Assembly: GCA_951640165.1 (NCBI GenBank)
Contig: OX621244.1
Coordinates: 17,316,001-17,380,000, forward strand
Direction of reading: 5' to 3'
DNA: 64,000 nucleotides
DNA from: Pseudoips prasinana
Lineage: Eukaryota > Arthropoda > Insecta > Lepidoptera > Nolidae
Each line of letters opens with the position of its first letter. The first letter of the stretch is position 1. The notes beneath the pieces were generated by a model, which saw nothing but the letters and a program-made list of their open reading frames with translations, searched no databases and was not told where the DNA came from. Shown here piece after piece: positions 7,832 to 18,866 of this stretch. The translations under genes were made by a program, and so were the position numbers.

Positions 7832-10501
7832 TCATATTGTGGCTAGCCGTGGCCGTTTCAATCGATATGTACAATTATTTGTATTTAAGAGTGCCTTGGC
7901 TAATACATTTCTGTGATGGTTGAGTCTATGTCTGTAGTCCTCACAAGACTTTTTAAATTGTTCCTTGATAGTAAGAACTTCCAGGTATTCATGAACCTCT
8001 GTGTTTTTTATGAACCAAGGTGCACAGCATATTAGTTTAAGGATACTGTTTTGGAAGCGTTGCAATATTTCTATATTGGAGTGACATGCCGACCCCCAGA
8101 GTTCAATACCATATGTCCAAATAGGTTTTATTATGGATTTGTAGATAATAAGTTTATTTTCTAAACTTAGAGAAGACTCTCTTCCAATCAACCAGTGCAT
8201 GCTTTTTACTTTTCTATTTGCCTGTTCTCTTTTAGCTTTTATGTAATCTCTCCAAGTTAATCTCCTATCAAGGTGCATTCCAAGATATTTTACCTTGGTT
8301 TGTTGTGGAAGTTCAATGCCGTTAAGTTTTACTGTAGGACAGTCTTTTCTTTTCAATGTGAATGTTATATGAACTGACTTAGCAGAACTAGCTTTAATTC
8401 TCCATTTGTTGAACCAAATACTGATTTTGTCCAGATGTTCTTGTAGATTCTGAGTTGCTACGCTAGGATCTTTATTTGAGGATAGGATAGCAGTGTCATC
8501 CGCGTAAGTCGCTGTCATCACTTGTGCTGAGATGGGTAAGTCAGCTGTATACACTGTATACAAAACTGGGCCCAGTACAGAGCCTTGGGGAACTCCGGCT
8601 ACAATTGGTCGCAAGGAAGACACAGTTTCATCGATTTTGACTTGGAATATCCGCTGATCTAGGTAAGATTTAAGAAGCATGTAGGCGGTATTTGGTAGAC
8701 AGTGTTTAAGTTTGAAAAGCAAGCCTTTGTGCCATACGCGGTCAAACGCCTGTTGCACATCAAGGAAAACGCTTGAACAATATTCTTTGTTCTCCATTGT
8801 TTGCCTGATTTTGTGAGCCACTCTGTGTATTTGCTCTGTGGCTCCATGGTGAGCTCGGAATCCAAATTGATGTTCGGGTATCACTCTGTGTTCTTCAAGT
8901 ACTGGTAGTAAACGTCTTAATAACAGTTTCTCCAGCAGTTTTGACATCACTGGAAGTAGACTAATGGGTCTGTATGAGGAGACCTCAGTGAGTGACTTTC
9001 CTGGTTTCGCTATCATATTTATCACCGACACTTTCCAAAGTCGTGGGAAATATTGTATTCGTAGTACAGCATTAAATAAAATTGTTAACAGAACTATGCC
9101 TCTCTTAGGTAATTGTTTAAGAACTTCTGCAGTTATTAAGTCAAAGCCAGGAGCCTTTTTGAGTTTTAGGATTTTTATAGCTTTGAAGACTTCCATGGTG
9201 GTCACTGGTTTCAGTGGAAGCGACATTTGCTGGTCACTATTTATTGCATCCTCTATCTCTTGATCTGACTCTGCATTATTGGCTTCGTTAGGTGTGAACG
9301 TTTCTTGCAAAAATTGTGCAAATAGTTCAGCCTTTTCCCTAGAGTTTCTGGTCCAATTACCGTTTCTTTTCTTTAAGGGGGGCACATGTTCTTTAGGCCT
9401 TTTGAGCATTTTTGTAATTTTCCAAAGTGAGTAGTCTTCTCTTTTATATGGTGACAGTGTGCTGAGCCTATCATGCATTGTGTTGTTTTCAATCTCTTCA
9501 AGCATGACTTTAAGTTCTTTTTGTGCCTTATTAAGATCTCTTTTGTATTGCCGGTTTCTACTTGTGTGCCATTGTCTTCTAAGTCTTCTCTTTTCATTGA
9601 TTTTTTGCTTTATTTCCATAGTATAATCCTTGCTGTATTGTGAGGATTCCATATATGGTGTAGCCAGCCAAGCAGCAGTCTGAATGAGATTGGTGGTGTA
9701 CCAGGTAGCATATTCAACTTCTTCTTCAGTTTTTAGAGGTATTTGCAGATTGACATTGTCACTTATGTATTCTCTGAATGTTTCCCAATCAGTTTTATTG
9801 TTATATAAGGTCTCTCGAGGTTCCTTCCAAATAACTGTAGTACTGATGGTGCATATTATAGGTGAGTGATCAGATGAACCATCTAGACATGATTCTACCT
9901 TGGTATATAATCCAGAAAAGCCTTTAGTAATAAAAAAGTCAATGAGGTCAGGAATTTTATTGGAGTCTGTAGGCCAGTATGTAGGCTCACCTGTTGTCAG
10001 TACATCGAGGCAGTTCATATCCACCGATTTTTTCAACTCTCTTCCTCTAGTGGTAGTGAGCCTAGACCCCCAGAAATTGTTCTTGGCATTCCAGTCTCCA
10101 CCAGTAATATATCTGTTGCCAAGTATGTGAAAGAAGTCACTAAACATTTTTTCATCAATGCGATGTCGTGGAGGACAATATACGGCAGCAATGTTCAGTG
10201 TCCCCTGCCAGTCATCTACTGATATAATGGCTGCCTGTAAGTAAGCGTGTTTGAAGCTAGGAAGAAGATGTTGTTTTATGTTCTCCTTTATTATTATGGC
10301 TGCACCAGCATGCGATGTACCATCTGGGTGGTTGCAATAGTAGATATTAAAACCCGTGATTTTTATAGTTCTTTCATCAGTTAAGTGTGATTCTGATAAT
10401 AAGAGAATGTCTATTTTGTTATGGTTGATGAACACTTCTACTTCATGCTTGTTTGGAGACAAGCCATTTATATTCCATGTTGCGATTCGGAGGAATTTCA
10501 T
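7832..10501 (-). CDS. Jockey LINE ORF2: endonuclease-reverse transcriptase (889 aa)
   Basis: The N-terminal third is an apurinic-like endonuclease: ATWNINGL (7-14), LSESH (35-39), VYCPPR (107-112), GGDWNAKN (134-141) and SSDHSP (209-214). It nicks target DNA. The reverse transcriptase follows: KKAPGFD near 448, SSYRPISLLP near 508, VFLDVQQAFDRVWH (578-591), AGVPQGSVLGP (635-645) and the catalytic YADD (666-669). The C-terminus has the usual tail without RNase H, as in the Jockey clade. Its length is typical, and every catalytic box seen is intact. It overlaps the end of ORF1 by 4 nt (ATGA), so translation by reinitiation or stop-start coupling is likely. Confidence 0.95.
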   Translation of the reverse strand: MKFLRIATWNINGLSPNKHEVEVFINHNKIDILLLSESHLTDERTIKITGFNIYYCNHPDGTSHAGAAIIIKENIKQHLLPSFKHAYLQAAIISVDDWQGTLNIAAVYCPPRHRIDEKMFSDFFHILGNRYITGGDWNAKNNFWGSRLTTTRGRELKKSVDMNCLDVLTTGEPTYWPTDSNKIPDLIDFFITKGFSGLYTKVESCLDGSSDHSPIICTISTTVIWKEPRETLYNNKTDWETFREYISDNVNLQIPLKTEEEVEYATWYTTNLIQTAAWLATPYMESSQYSKDYTMEIKQKINEKRRLRRQWHTSRNRQYKRDLNKAQKELKVMLEEIENNTMHDRLSTLSPYKREDYSLWKITKMLKRPKEHVPPLKKRNGNWTRNSREKAELFAQFLQETFTPNEANNAESDQEIEDAINSDQQMSLPLKPVTTMEVFKAIKILKLKKAPGFDLITAEVLKQLPKRGIVLLTILFNAVLRIQYFPRLWKVSVINMIAKPGKSLTEVSSYRPISLLPVMSKLLEKLLLRRLLPVLEEHRVIPEHQFGFRAHHGATEQIHRVAHKIRQTMENKEYCSSVFLDVQQAFDRVWHKGLLFKLKHCLPNTAYMLLKSYLDQRIFQVKIDETVSSLRPIVAGVPQGSVLGPVLYTVYTADLPISAQVMTATYADDTAILSSNKDPSVATQNLQEHLDKISIWFNKWRIKASSAKSVHITFTLKRKDCPTVKLNGIELPQQTKVKYLGMHLDRRLTWRDYIKAKREQANRKVKSMHWLIGRESSLSLENKLIIYKSIIKPIWTYGIELWGSACHSNIEILQRFQNSILKLICCAPWFIKNTEVHEYLEVLTIKEQFKKSCEDYRHRLNHHRNVLAKALLNTNNCTYRLKRPRLATI

Positions 10502-11718
10502 TTGTTACATTTGGCTATTAGAGTGGCAATAAGACCCATTAGGTTGCTTATCTGATTTATGAGGATATCTATCTTCTCTGATTGTTTTAAAATTATTTCT
10601 TCTAGTAAATTTGTTGACTGAGATGGTTGGTTCTCTGTTTTTTTATGCCAGTTGTTTGTATTTGTGGGGTTGGTTGTGTATGTTTGTTGTTGATCTTTAC
10701 TCTTCTCATTATTAGCAGTGTGTTGGTTACCAAATTTAGATGGTTTCAGTGGTGAAAAATCCATCATGGACGGAGGATTTAAAGTGTTTTCCTTTTTCTC
10801 GAACACTTTATGTATCTTGTTAGTATGTGCCTTTTTTCTGTCCCAGATCTCCTTATAAACTTGACAACCCTTATAATTGGCCGGGTGATTTCCTAAGCAG
10901 AGTGCACAGGTTGCTGGGGTATTTCGGTCTTTTTTTGGGCAGTCTATGGTTCTATGACCTTTTGCACATTTGACACATCTGAATGGGCGCATACAATTAT
11001 TTTTCGTATGTCCTACGTATTGTTGGCATCGAGCACATTGAGGGATGTCATTTGTTTTTCTCGGATCCTCAATCTTAACCCTTGTATGATAGATAAATTC
11101 AATATCTTTTACTTCTGCATTTTTTGAACTTGGTTCCAAATTAACAAAGAACAAGTTCAAAGGCATTTTGTTTTTTCTGGACAGGGGACAGATTATTTCC
11201 CCTCTGACTTTATTTCCAGTTTTTTCCAAGGCTTCTATTATGGCTTCTTTTGGTGTGGTATGGTGTAAATTTTTGATTACAATTCTATAACATCTGTTTT
11301 CTTTTTGTGTAAAAGTATGACCAATAAGACCTTTGCTTCTAATGTGTTCAATCATTTTTTTGTATGTTTCTGAGGACTTAGTCATTAACCTTAGCTGATC
11401 CCTGTTTATAATTTTGTAGGAGAAATTGTCGCTGGGCATGGCCTCATTTAATAAATCCGTCAATTTCGATAGATCATCCACACCATACAGAATTATTGGT
11501 GGTGGGTTCCATGATTTAACAGGATTCACTGATGGGGGTTCTCCATCCATGTCTACTGGCAAACCACTAAATCTATTAGTAGTGTTAATTTCTTGGTTAG
11601 ATGTAGTAAGTGTTTTATCAGGTGATGGAGTTTGTCTCACTTTCTTTCGCTTTTGGGAATTAGGTATTCTTTGCCAGTTTGGAGGACATAGTGTTTGTGA
11701 TGTTTGTTGGCCGAACAT
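10498..11718 (-). CDS. Jockey LINE ORF1: gag-like nucleic-acid-binding protein (406 aa)
   Basis: This RNA-binding protein packages the element's transcript. The N-terminus is rich in Ser, Thr, Asn and Pro. A PRE_C2HC-type region (about 95-220) contains RCYRIVIKNLHHTTPKEAI. Three CCHC-type knuckles follow: C228/C231/H237/C242, C248/C251/H255/C260 and C271/C274/H278/C285. The tail is Asn/Gln/Thr-rich. This layout matches Jockey-clade ORF1 proteins. The first ATG (11718) is preceded by about 110 nt of presumed 5' UTR. The terminal codons overlap the ORF2 start. Confidence 0.92.
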   Translation of the reverse strand: MFGQQTSQTLCPPNWQRIPNSQKRKKVRQTPSPDKTLTTSNQEINTTNRFSGLPVDMDGEPPSVNPVKSWNPPPIILYGVDDLSKLTDLLNEAMPSDNFSYKIINRDQLRLMTKSSETYKKMIEHIRSKGLIGHTFTQKENRCYRIVIKNLHHTTPKEAIIEALEKTGNKVRGEIICPLSRKNKMPLNLFFVNLEPSSKNAEVKDIEFIYHTRVKIEDPRKTNDIPQCARCQQYVGHTKNNCMRPFRCVKCAKGHRTIDCPKKDRNTPATCALCLGNHPANYKGCQVYKEIWDRKKAHTNKIHKVFEKKENTLNPPSMMDFSPLKPSKFGNQHTANNEKSKDQQQTYTTNPTNTNNWHKKTENQPSQSTNLLEEIILKQSEKIDILINQISNLMGLIATLIAKCNK

Positions 11719-11794
11719 GGTAGTTGTTTTGTTTTCTGGAGTTTCTGTATTGCCATGTTTTTTATCCTACCTATTATATATATTATATATCATC

Positions 11795-11841
11795 GATCAT
11801 ATTTAGGTAATATATTATATTTATATTACCTAAATATGATC
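11795..11841. repeat. 20-bp perfect hairpin at the LINE 5' end
   Basis: Arms 11795-11814 and 11822-11841 pair perfectly. The right arm contains the 10-mer proposed as the LINE target duplication. Its reverse complement is in the left arm. Confidence 0.85.
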
Positions 11842-13539
11842 AAATTTGTATTTCAGTAGAACTCATGTAAATCAAACTTCGTACATTGAAATCGTAAATT
11901 GAACTTATCTAGACTCCAAAAAATGTATAAAATTACCTAAGGCTTACCAAAACCTTGACGAATTGTAAGGAAATATTTGATTTGTCAATTTTATTCTAAT
12001 TTCGAGTAAGAGAGGTAAATTTAATAAATCTTATTTATTTATGTACTATCAAAAATCCGTATAATTTTAAAACATTCGTAAAATACAAACTATTTTTAAG
12101 TCAGTTATTATGTTTGCTTTTGATATTTCAAATATTTTCCATTTACTGCATTATTTAATGACTTTGACAAAACCGTGAGAGCAATCGATATACGCGTTCG
12201 AGTACAGTGACGAAGGCGATCACTACGTCTCAAACAGCATGGCTCGCACCAAGAACTTGAGCAGCGGCCGTACTGCGCAAAAATACGTGGGCGATCATAT
12301 CGTTCAATGCATTATTCATTGCAGCGTAAGAACTATACATTGACACATTTAGTTATAAAAAGCAGTAATGTATACAGCATAAATCGAACGAATAAATTTA
12401 AATTCACCACTTGCATTTTTGTAGTAAAAATCGGAATACTACATTGAATATGTTGTTTTTATGAAAATAAACTGTATTTAGCTATGAAAAGTGATCTCAT
12501 CGGTGTGCAAATTAGTAGTTTCACTACGATGTTTACATGTAACGATTGCAAAGGACTGCATTTCGGGTAAAACTCAATATTTGTGTCAGGAGCACAGACG
12601 TATTCACTCGGCCGCGAAAGATAGTGAACTGATGGCGGTATTAGCGGTGTATGCTCGCTGCGCCTACTGTAGACAGCTAATACGCGTTAGTTTGTCCTCT
12701 CTCTAGTATTTAATGCTCTCTAGGTGTCGATCTACTGCTTATATATACAAACTGCGAAAAAATAAACTTCTAATGTAGTAGAGCAAAACAATTTGAAATA
12801 TTTAATTTGGGTACCTAGTTATTATGCCGTCAAAATTTAATTTTTGTCACCACTACATGGATCGGGCAACCTAGCACATGTAATGAAACAAACTTTATGC
12901 CTGCTGTATACAATATTTTTTTTCCATATTAGCTTTCTTCTCGTATATTAATAACCCATGATTACATTATCATCACAGTGAAATGAGTAGCCTTACTTAT
13001 CGTGCAGAACTTCCTATTTTTTTTGGGATCGCACATTCTTTTCCAATCCAATTGCAATTTGTCATCATGCAAAGAGAATATAAGAAACTACGTTTAAGCA
13101 TAATTATGAATGGCTCCATCATTCGTTACAACAATAATGATGCTGCCAATTTCAAGAGTCAAAGAGAATATATTTTCGTTTCTAGGGTTAAAAAAACAAT
13201 TTATATTTAAAAGGCAAGGACGGCGGAACAGACAAGTTTCTTAAAGAAAAAGTAATAATAAAAATAAAATAAAGGTAAAGAAATCACTAGAGCAGCTTAA
13301 TTAACATACATAGACTTACATAGTAAAGTTATAAATAATACAAATTAAATAAATGTATAAAAATAAAATTATTATTTTTTAAAAATCATAGTGGTATAAA
13401 ATATTTTTAAAAATTATAGAGACACAGGATAAGGAATGTCACTAAGATGAATATAAGGGACAGAAATATGTAGGTAATAAAACATATCTGGTCCATAGAT
13501 CACTCATAGAAATCGTCTTTTAAACTGGCGAGCAAACGT
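11842..13539. other. intergenic region with a GC-richer patch
   Basis: This region is mostly AT-rich and non-coding. The part between about 12160 and 12720 is less AT-rich than its surroundings and includes a possible small exon described separately. I recognise no gene. Confidence 0.4.
12239..12343 (+). other. possible small first exon, function unknown
   Basis: The 34-codon frame begins MARTKNLSSGRTAQKYVG. After 29 codons (12325) a GTAAGA donor-like site interrupts it. The codons are GC-richer than the surroundings. MARTK resembles the histone H3 start, but the rest does not match, so I do not call it a histone. It may be chance. Confidence 0.15.
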
Positions 13540-13547
13540 GGCCCAAT

Positions 13548-15123
13548 CATAAAGTCAGTATACCTAGCGGAATAGACCAACAAACAAGAGCTGTCAAACG
13601 AAACCGAAATAGGATGACATTTGTGTGTGTACAAATGTTTATGTGTGCGTGTCAATGATGCATGTCATGTCGATTTTCACATTAATATCGAGAATATAAT
13701 CGATATCGATATACCGATTATATTCTCCACCGATATGTTGTTGACATATACCATTATGCCGTACGAAGCGCTTTGTTTTCTCTTCATCATACGTATGGCT
13801 AAGCTGTGGAACACATAACACACGACTCGTTTCGTGACTCTTATAACATGGGTTTATTCAAGGTTAGAGTGGCACAGGCATCTTATGGGTACACGCGGTT
13901 CACCTTCAACCACATCTTCACCTACCATCAGTCAAGTCAAGTCAGTGGTCAAGCGCAAACACGTTTTACATAAAAAATAATATTAATCAGTAACAGTGAT
14001 AGTACTAAAATAGGATGGGATGGGATTTTGTATGGCTGAAACTAAGATTTTGGAGTGAAGTCAGAAAATTTAAGAAAAACTCAGAAGATATTTTAAATAC
14101 ATTTCAACGACAACTCTATTATGACAATTAGATGATTCATCAAAATAGAGTTGTCGGTTGTAGCTTAAATCTTCACCGTTCGAAAATTTAGTGGGCGTAT
14201 ATACTTTGTGAGATTAAAATGGACGTCGTTTATAATTATCAATCATTAGATTTACACGCTAATAGCTAGGAATGCGCGTCGGTTTCAATAAATCCAAAAT
14301 TCATTCATTACGTAAAAAGATACATTTAGGTATGTGGATTCGTAATTTTTTCATGTATGTTGTTCATATACACAATGTTGAATGTAGGTATCTATTTAAT
14401 TTTAAGTAGATATTAACCTCCAATAAATCAAATCAGCAGAATAATAGTATGATTTTATTAATGCTTACCGGAATAAAATTAATTGGTATTGCAGATTTCA
14501 TCAAAATACGTTTCTCCTCCTCCTCGCGTCTGGAAATATTTTTCTTCAAAATGGGAATCTAGTTTAGACGATCAATTAACAAAGCTATGCATATCTGAAA
14601 CCCAATTTAGATGGAAATCTGAAAGATACTTAAATTACTAATCTATCTATTCTAACAGTCGAACACTGATACTTATGGATCGGATTAGTGTCTTAAATGG
14701 AAATTGGAATTACTTACATTCCCAGATGATTCACATCTAAACGTCATATAGGTACTTTAATATCACTAATACAATATTCGTTTACCACGTGACAGTGCAC
14801 ACGAAATATCGTTAAATTGATGCAGCCCTAGTATAAAAAGAAAATTATTTATTTAAACAAAATATGTGTGTTAGATCATTGCTTCTTACATTAATAAATG
14901 TTTATAGAATTAACACACTTAATAATTAAAATTCGAAGCGGATTGGCAAAAATAAATCCTAAGTTAGGAGGTCTCGATTTGGAATAATTTACCTGTGAAA
15001 TGAAATTTTATGGGGTTTATTTCGCTGTGTTGTACAACAATCGATCACTGAACGAAGTCACTATGTTTATGAACCACTATTTTACAAAAATATCCATGAT
15101 TTCACATAAAATCCGAAAAATAC
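13548..15123 (+). mobile_element. TIR element copy A (right end missing)
   Basis: The left TIR is at 13548. The sequence then parallels copy B: the segment AATAGGATGACATTTGTGTG, a TCGATATCGATA-rich part, GGATGGGATGGGATTT near 14015, and the 14720-15110 stretch that matches 19520-19960. It ends where the left TIR of copy B begins. The last 170-190 bp present in copy B, including the right TIR, are absent. Confidence 0.75.
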
Positions 15124-15286
15124 CATAAAGTTAGTATACCTACGGAATAGAGCAACAAACAAGAACTGTCAAATGAAACCGAAATAGGATGACATTTGTG
15201 TGTGTACAAATGTTTATGTGTGCGTGTCAATGATGTATCTCATGTCGATTTTTGCATTAATATCGATATCGATAATATTAATCAGT

Positions 15287-15462
15287 AATGTGTGGTGACG
15301 GCATAGAATATCATCACTCCATCTCATCCCGTGAACTGTGACCACCTTACTGCGTTCGCCAAACCGTCTGCCAAGCGTGGCGATTATGGCATATCCCCCC
15401 ATTCTTTGGGAAGGCTTTGGTCCAGCAGTGGATGTAATTTGGCTGACATGATGATGATGATG
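15287..15462 (+). mobile_element. internally deleted RTE derivative (176 bp)
   Basis: It joins an RTE 5' end (TGTGTGGTGACGGC, then CCAAGCGTGGCGATTATGGC) directly to the RTE 3' end (GTCCAGCAGTGGATGTAATT and an (ATG)n tail). AATCAGT is duplicated at 15280-15286 and 15463-15469. Copy A, near 13985, has the uninterrupted AATCAGT site. Confidence 0.88.
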
Positions 15463-15798
15463 AATCAGTCCAAGTGATAGTACTAAAATAGGATGGGATG
15501 GGATTTGCATGGCTGAAACCACGATTCGTAAAGTAAAGTAAGAGTATTTAAGAAAAACTCCGAAGAAATTTTAAATAATTATCAATCACTAGATAGGTCA
15601 CAGTAATAGTTAGAAACGCGCGTCCGTCTCAATAAATTCAAATTCTAAATTCATTTATTCCGTTTAAAACATACATTTATGTGGAATCTTCATTTTTTAC
15701 CCTACTGTGCAGTGATTTGTGCAGTACAGGAATACACTGCCAGTAAAGTCAGTAGGAAACCTTTTTTTAAATAGAATTTCATCATCATCATCATCATA

Positions 15799-17925
15799 TC
15801 AGCCGAAAGACGTCCACTGCTGGACAAAGGCCTCCCTCAAAGATCTCCACAATTGCCGGTCTTGCGCTATCCGCATCCAGCGTTTTCCAGCGACCCGCAC
15901 AAGATCATCGGTCCATCTTGTAGGGGGCCTGCCCACGCTGCGTCTTCCGGTTCGTGGTCGCCACTCGAGAACCTTTCTGCCCCAGCGGCCGTCGGCTCTA
16001 CAAGCTATGTGCCCTGCCCACTGCCACTTCAGCTTGGCAATTCTTAGGGCTATGTCGGTGACTTTGGTTTGCCTGCGGATCTCATCATTTCTGATTCGAT
16101 CTCGCAGGGAAACTCCAAGCATAGCCCTTTCCATTGCTCTTTGGGTGACCTTGAGCCGCCTGATAAGGCCCATAGTTAGCGACCACGTCTCTGTTCCGTA
16201 AGTCATCACTGGCAACACACACGGGTCGAAGACTTTCGACTTGAGACACTGCGGTATTTGGGACGAGAAGATATTACGTAGCTTCCCGAACGCTGCCCAG
16301 CCGAGTTGGATTCTACGATTGACCTCCTTCTCGAAGTTGGACCTACCTAGTTGGATGGTCTGTCCTAGGTAAATATAGTTCTCTACAACTTCGAGTGCAG
16401 AGTCTCCAACCTTAACTAGAGTGGGTGCAACATGGATGTTTGACATAATTTTCGTCTTATCCATGTTCATTTTCAGACCCACTTGTTGTGAGACTCTGCT
16501 GAGGCCATCGAGCATTGTACCGAGGTCGTCAAGGGTCTCAGCCATGACTACTATATCGTCGGCAAATCGAAGGTGGGTGATGTACTCGCCATTGACATTG
16601 ATGCCAAAGCCTTTCCAGTCCAGAAGCTTGAAGACATCTTCCAATGCAGCGGTGAACAGTTTCGGAGATATAACATCTCCCTGTCTCACACCTCGCTACA
16701 AGTGGATAGGTTTCGAGTTCTGGTCCTGGAGTCGCACTGACATAGTGGCGTTTTCGTACAAACACTTTAACACCTCGATATACCGGTAGTCGATTTGGCA
16801 CCTTTGGAGAGACCTCAGTACGGCCCAAGTTTCGATCGAATCGAAGGCTTTCTCATAGTCCACAAACGCTAAGCATAATGGCTGGTTATACTCTTCGGTA
16901 TTCTGTATAACCTGCCGCAGCGTATGTATGTGGTCTATGGTACTAAAGCCTTTACGGAAACCGGCTTGTTCGGGAGGCTGGAAGTCGTCAAACCTGCGTG
17001 CGAGACGATTCGTAATGACCCTCGAAAACAACTTGTAAACATGGCTCAGCAGTGTGATGGGTCTGTAATTCTTCAATAGGGTTTTGTCGCCCTTTTTGAA
17101 GAAGAGCACCACCACACCCCTGTGCCATGCTTTTGGCGTTTGACCTTCTAGTATGACGGAGTTAAATAACTTCTGAAGGGCCCGTAGGATTGGTGTACCA
17201 CCCGCCTTCAGAAGCTCTGCCGTAATTCCATCATCACCAGGCGCCTTGTTGTTCTTAAGCTGTTCGAGAGCCATTCTAATCTCGCACAGGCTGACGTCCG
17301 GGATGTCGTCGGTGAAGTGTTGGGTTAGTCGTGCTCTGGGATCTGAGGCACAACTATCGACAGGTGACTGGGTTTTCGCATTCAGCTGTCCATAGAACCT
17401 CTCGATCTCTCCCAGCAACTCAGGTTTAGACGTGACGATTCTGCCATCCTCAGTGTTCAGCTTCGTCAGTTGGCTCTGTCCAACAGACAGTTCTCTTGCA
17501 AACACTTTAGAGCCTTTGTTCCGCTCAATGGCTTCTTTAATACAATTTGTATTAAATTGGCGCGTGTCGCGTGTCAAAGACTTTGAGATCTGTCTGTTGA
17601 GCTGCCGGTATCTGGTAGCATCATCAGAGGATGTCAGAACCATTTTCCGTCTTTCGTCCATAAGCTGCAGGGTATAGTCAGAGATCTTTTTGGTTCTGTT
17701 TGTACGGTGGGCCTTGAAGACCTTAGACCCAGCCGTATGGACAGCTTTTACGAGCCTGTCATGGTATGAGTCCACTTCCTCGCAATCTGCTAGGCATTCG
17801 AAACGGTTTTGCAGTTCGAGCTGAAAGGGTTCAGGGTTTTGGATGTGGATGGGTAAAGGTCGGAGCGTAGACTTTATTAGTCGGGACCTCTGGAGCTTGA
17901 CATTTAGGTTCAATGAGCCTCTCAC
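15799..17925 (-). pseudogene. RTE ORF, reverse-transcriptase portion (one nonsense codon)
   Basis: The RT reads in order: LKNNKAPGDDGITAELLK, KNYRPITLLSHVYKLFSR, PPEQAGFRKGFSTIDHIH, AFVDYEKAFDSIE, then a TAG stop at 16698-16696 in place of the Gln in PIHLQRGVRQGD (the copy at the window start still has CAG). It continues with GDVISPKLFTAALEDVF, FADDIVVMAETLDD and a C-terminal tail ending WRSLREAFVQQWTSFG. All catalytic boxes are present, so the element decayed recently. Confidence 0.93.
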
Positions 17926-18866
17926 CAGCTGTGATCGCTCCCGGTTTTAACCGTATTGATCACTGAGACGTCATTGAACACCTGTCTACTCGTCGACAAG
18001 ATAAAGTCTATCTCGTTTTTTGTTTTACCATCGGGGCTTACCCAGGTCCATTTGCGGTTTTCTGACTTCTTGAAAAAGGAGTTCATCATAAAGAGTCCCT
18101 CCTTCTCCATGAAGTCGGCCAACATTTGGCCCCGGGGATTCCGGTCTCCAGTTCCAAATTGCCCCACTTTCAGCTCATTCCCGAATTGTTTACCCAGCTT
18201 CGCGTTAAAGTCCCCCATGACCACAGTGAAATAAGAGTTCGAGGTATGTATGGCTCTAGAAATATCCTCATACATGACCTCAACCTCATCGTCGGAGTGC
18301 GTCGCAGTCGGCGCGTAAACCTGTATGACCTTCAACGAATACCGCTTGGTAATTCTGAGTATAAGGTACGCAACCCTAGTCGACACACTCTCGATTTTCA
18401 CTATGTTGTGGACGAGGGACTTGTGGACTATGAACCCAACACCACCTTGGGAGAGTTGGTCGCCTTCCCGGAAATAGAACAGATTCCCGGATTTCAGGAT
18501 TATCGTGTCCTCCCCCTCTCTTCGGACTTCAGATAATCCTATTATGTCCCAATGTAACCTGCTCAATTCTTCCTCCAGTTCGATCATCTTCTCGTCGGTC
18601 CGCAGTGTGCGTGTGTTGTATGTTGCCAGGGCCAGAGGTCGTCGGTTTTGGTAACGCGGAATCTGCCGGGGATTCTTAGCACCCCCTGCCCTGCCGTAAC
18701 CACGGCTGTTACCACGGCTGGGAATAGCAGGGCTGCCGGGGACTGGGGGCCGCGGTTTAATTGTGTCCTTCATTTGAGGGGATCTGCCATAATCGCCACG
18801 CTTGGCAAACGGGTTGGCGATCGCAGTAAGGTAGAAATTGGTACTCATGAGAACGCTGCTGCCCAT
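17922..18866 (-). pseudogene. RTE ORF, endonuclease portion (frameshifted at its end)
   Basis: This part encodes an APE-type endonuclease with LATYNTRTLRTDEKM, GLSEVRREGED, VYAPTATHSDDE, VVMGDFNAKLG and TGSDH. A 1-nt deletion just after SDH shifts the frame to an immediate stop. Without it the frame would join the RT section. The start (MGSSVLMSTNFYL) is the first ATG. A basic, Gly/Pro/Arg-rich leader of about 75 residues precedes the endonuclease core. Confidence 0.9.

Larger units (their letters stand above)
7681..11827 (-). mobile_element. full-length Jockey-clade LINE, both ORFs open
   Basis: This is a non-LTR retrotransposon on the minus strand. A 24-nt T run (7681-7704) is its poly(A) tail; ORF2 and ORF1 follow. 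The 10-mer ACCTAAATAT occurs immediately outside the tail (7671-7680) and again at 11828-11837, so it is a candidate target-site duplication that would place the 5' end near 11827. This call is weakened because the right copy lies in a 20-bp hairpin. Neither ORF shows a stop or frameshift, which suggests a young and possibly competent insertion. Confidence 0.88.

Noticed and set aside
12239..12343. A histone H3-like gene from the MARTK start
   Set aside because: Beyond the first five residues nothing matches H3, and the frame stops after 34 codons.
15780..15800. (CAT)n at 15.78, 22.07 and 33.13 kb as plain microsatellites
   Set aside because: The first two are the 3' tails of RTE-derived elements. 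The third has no attached RTE body that I can see, so I left it as an aside.
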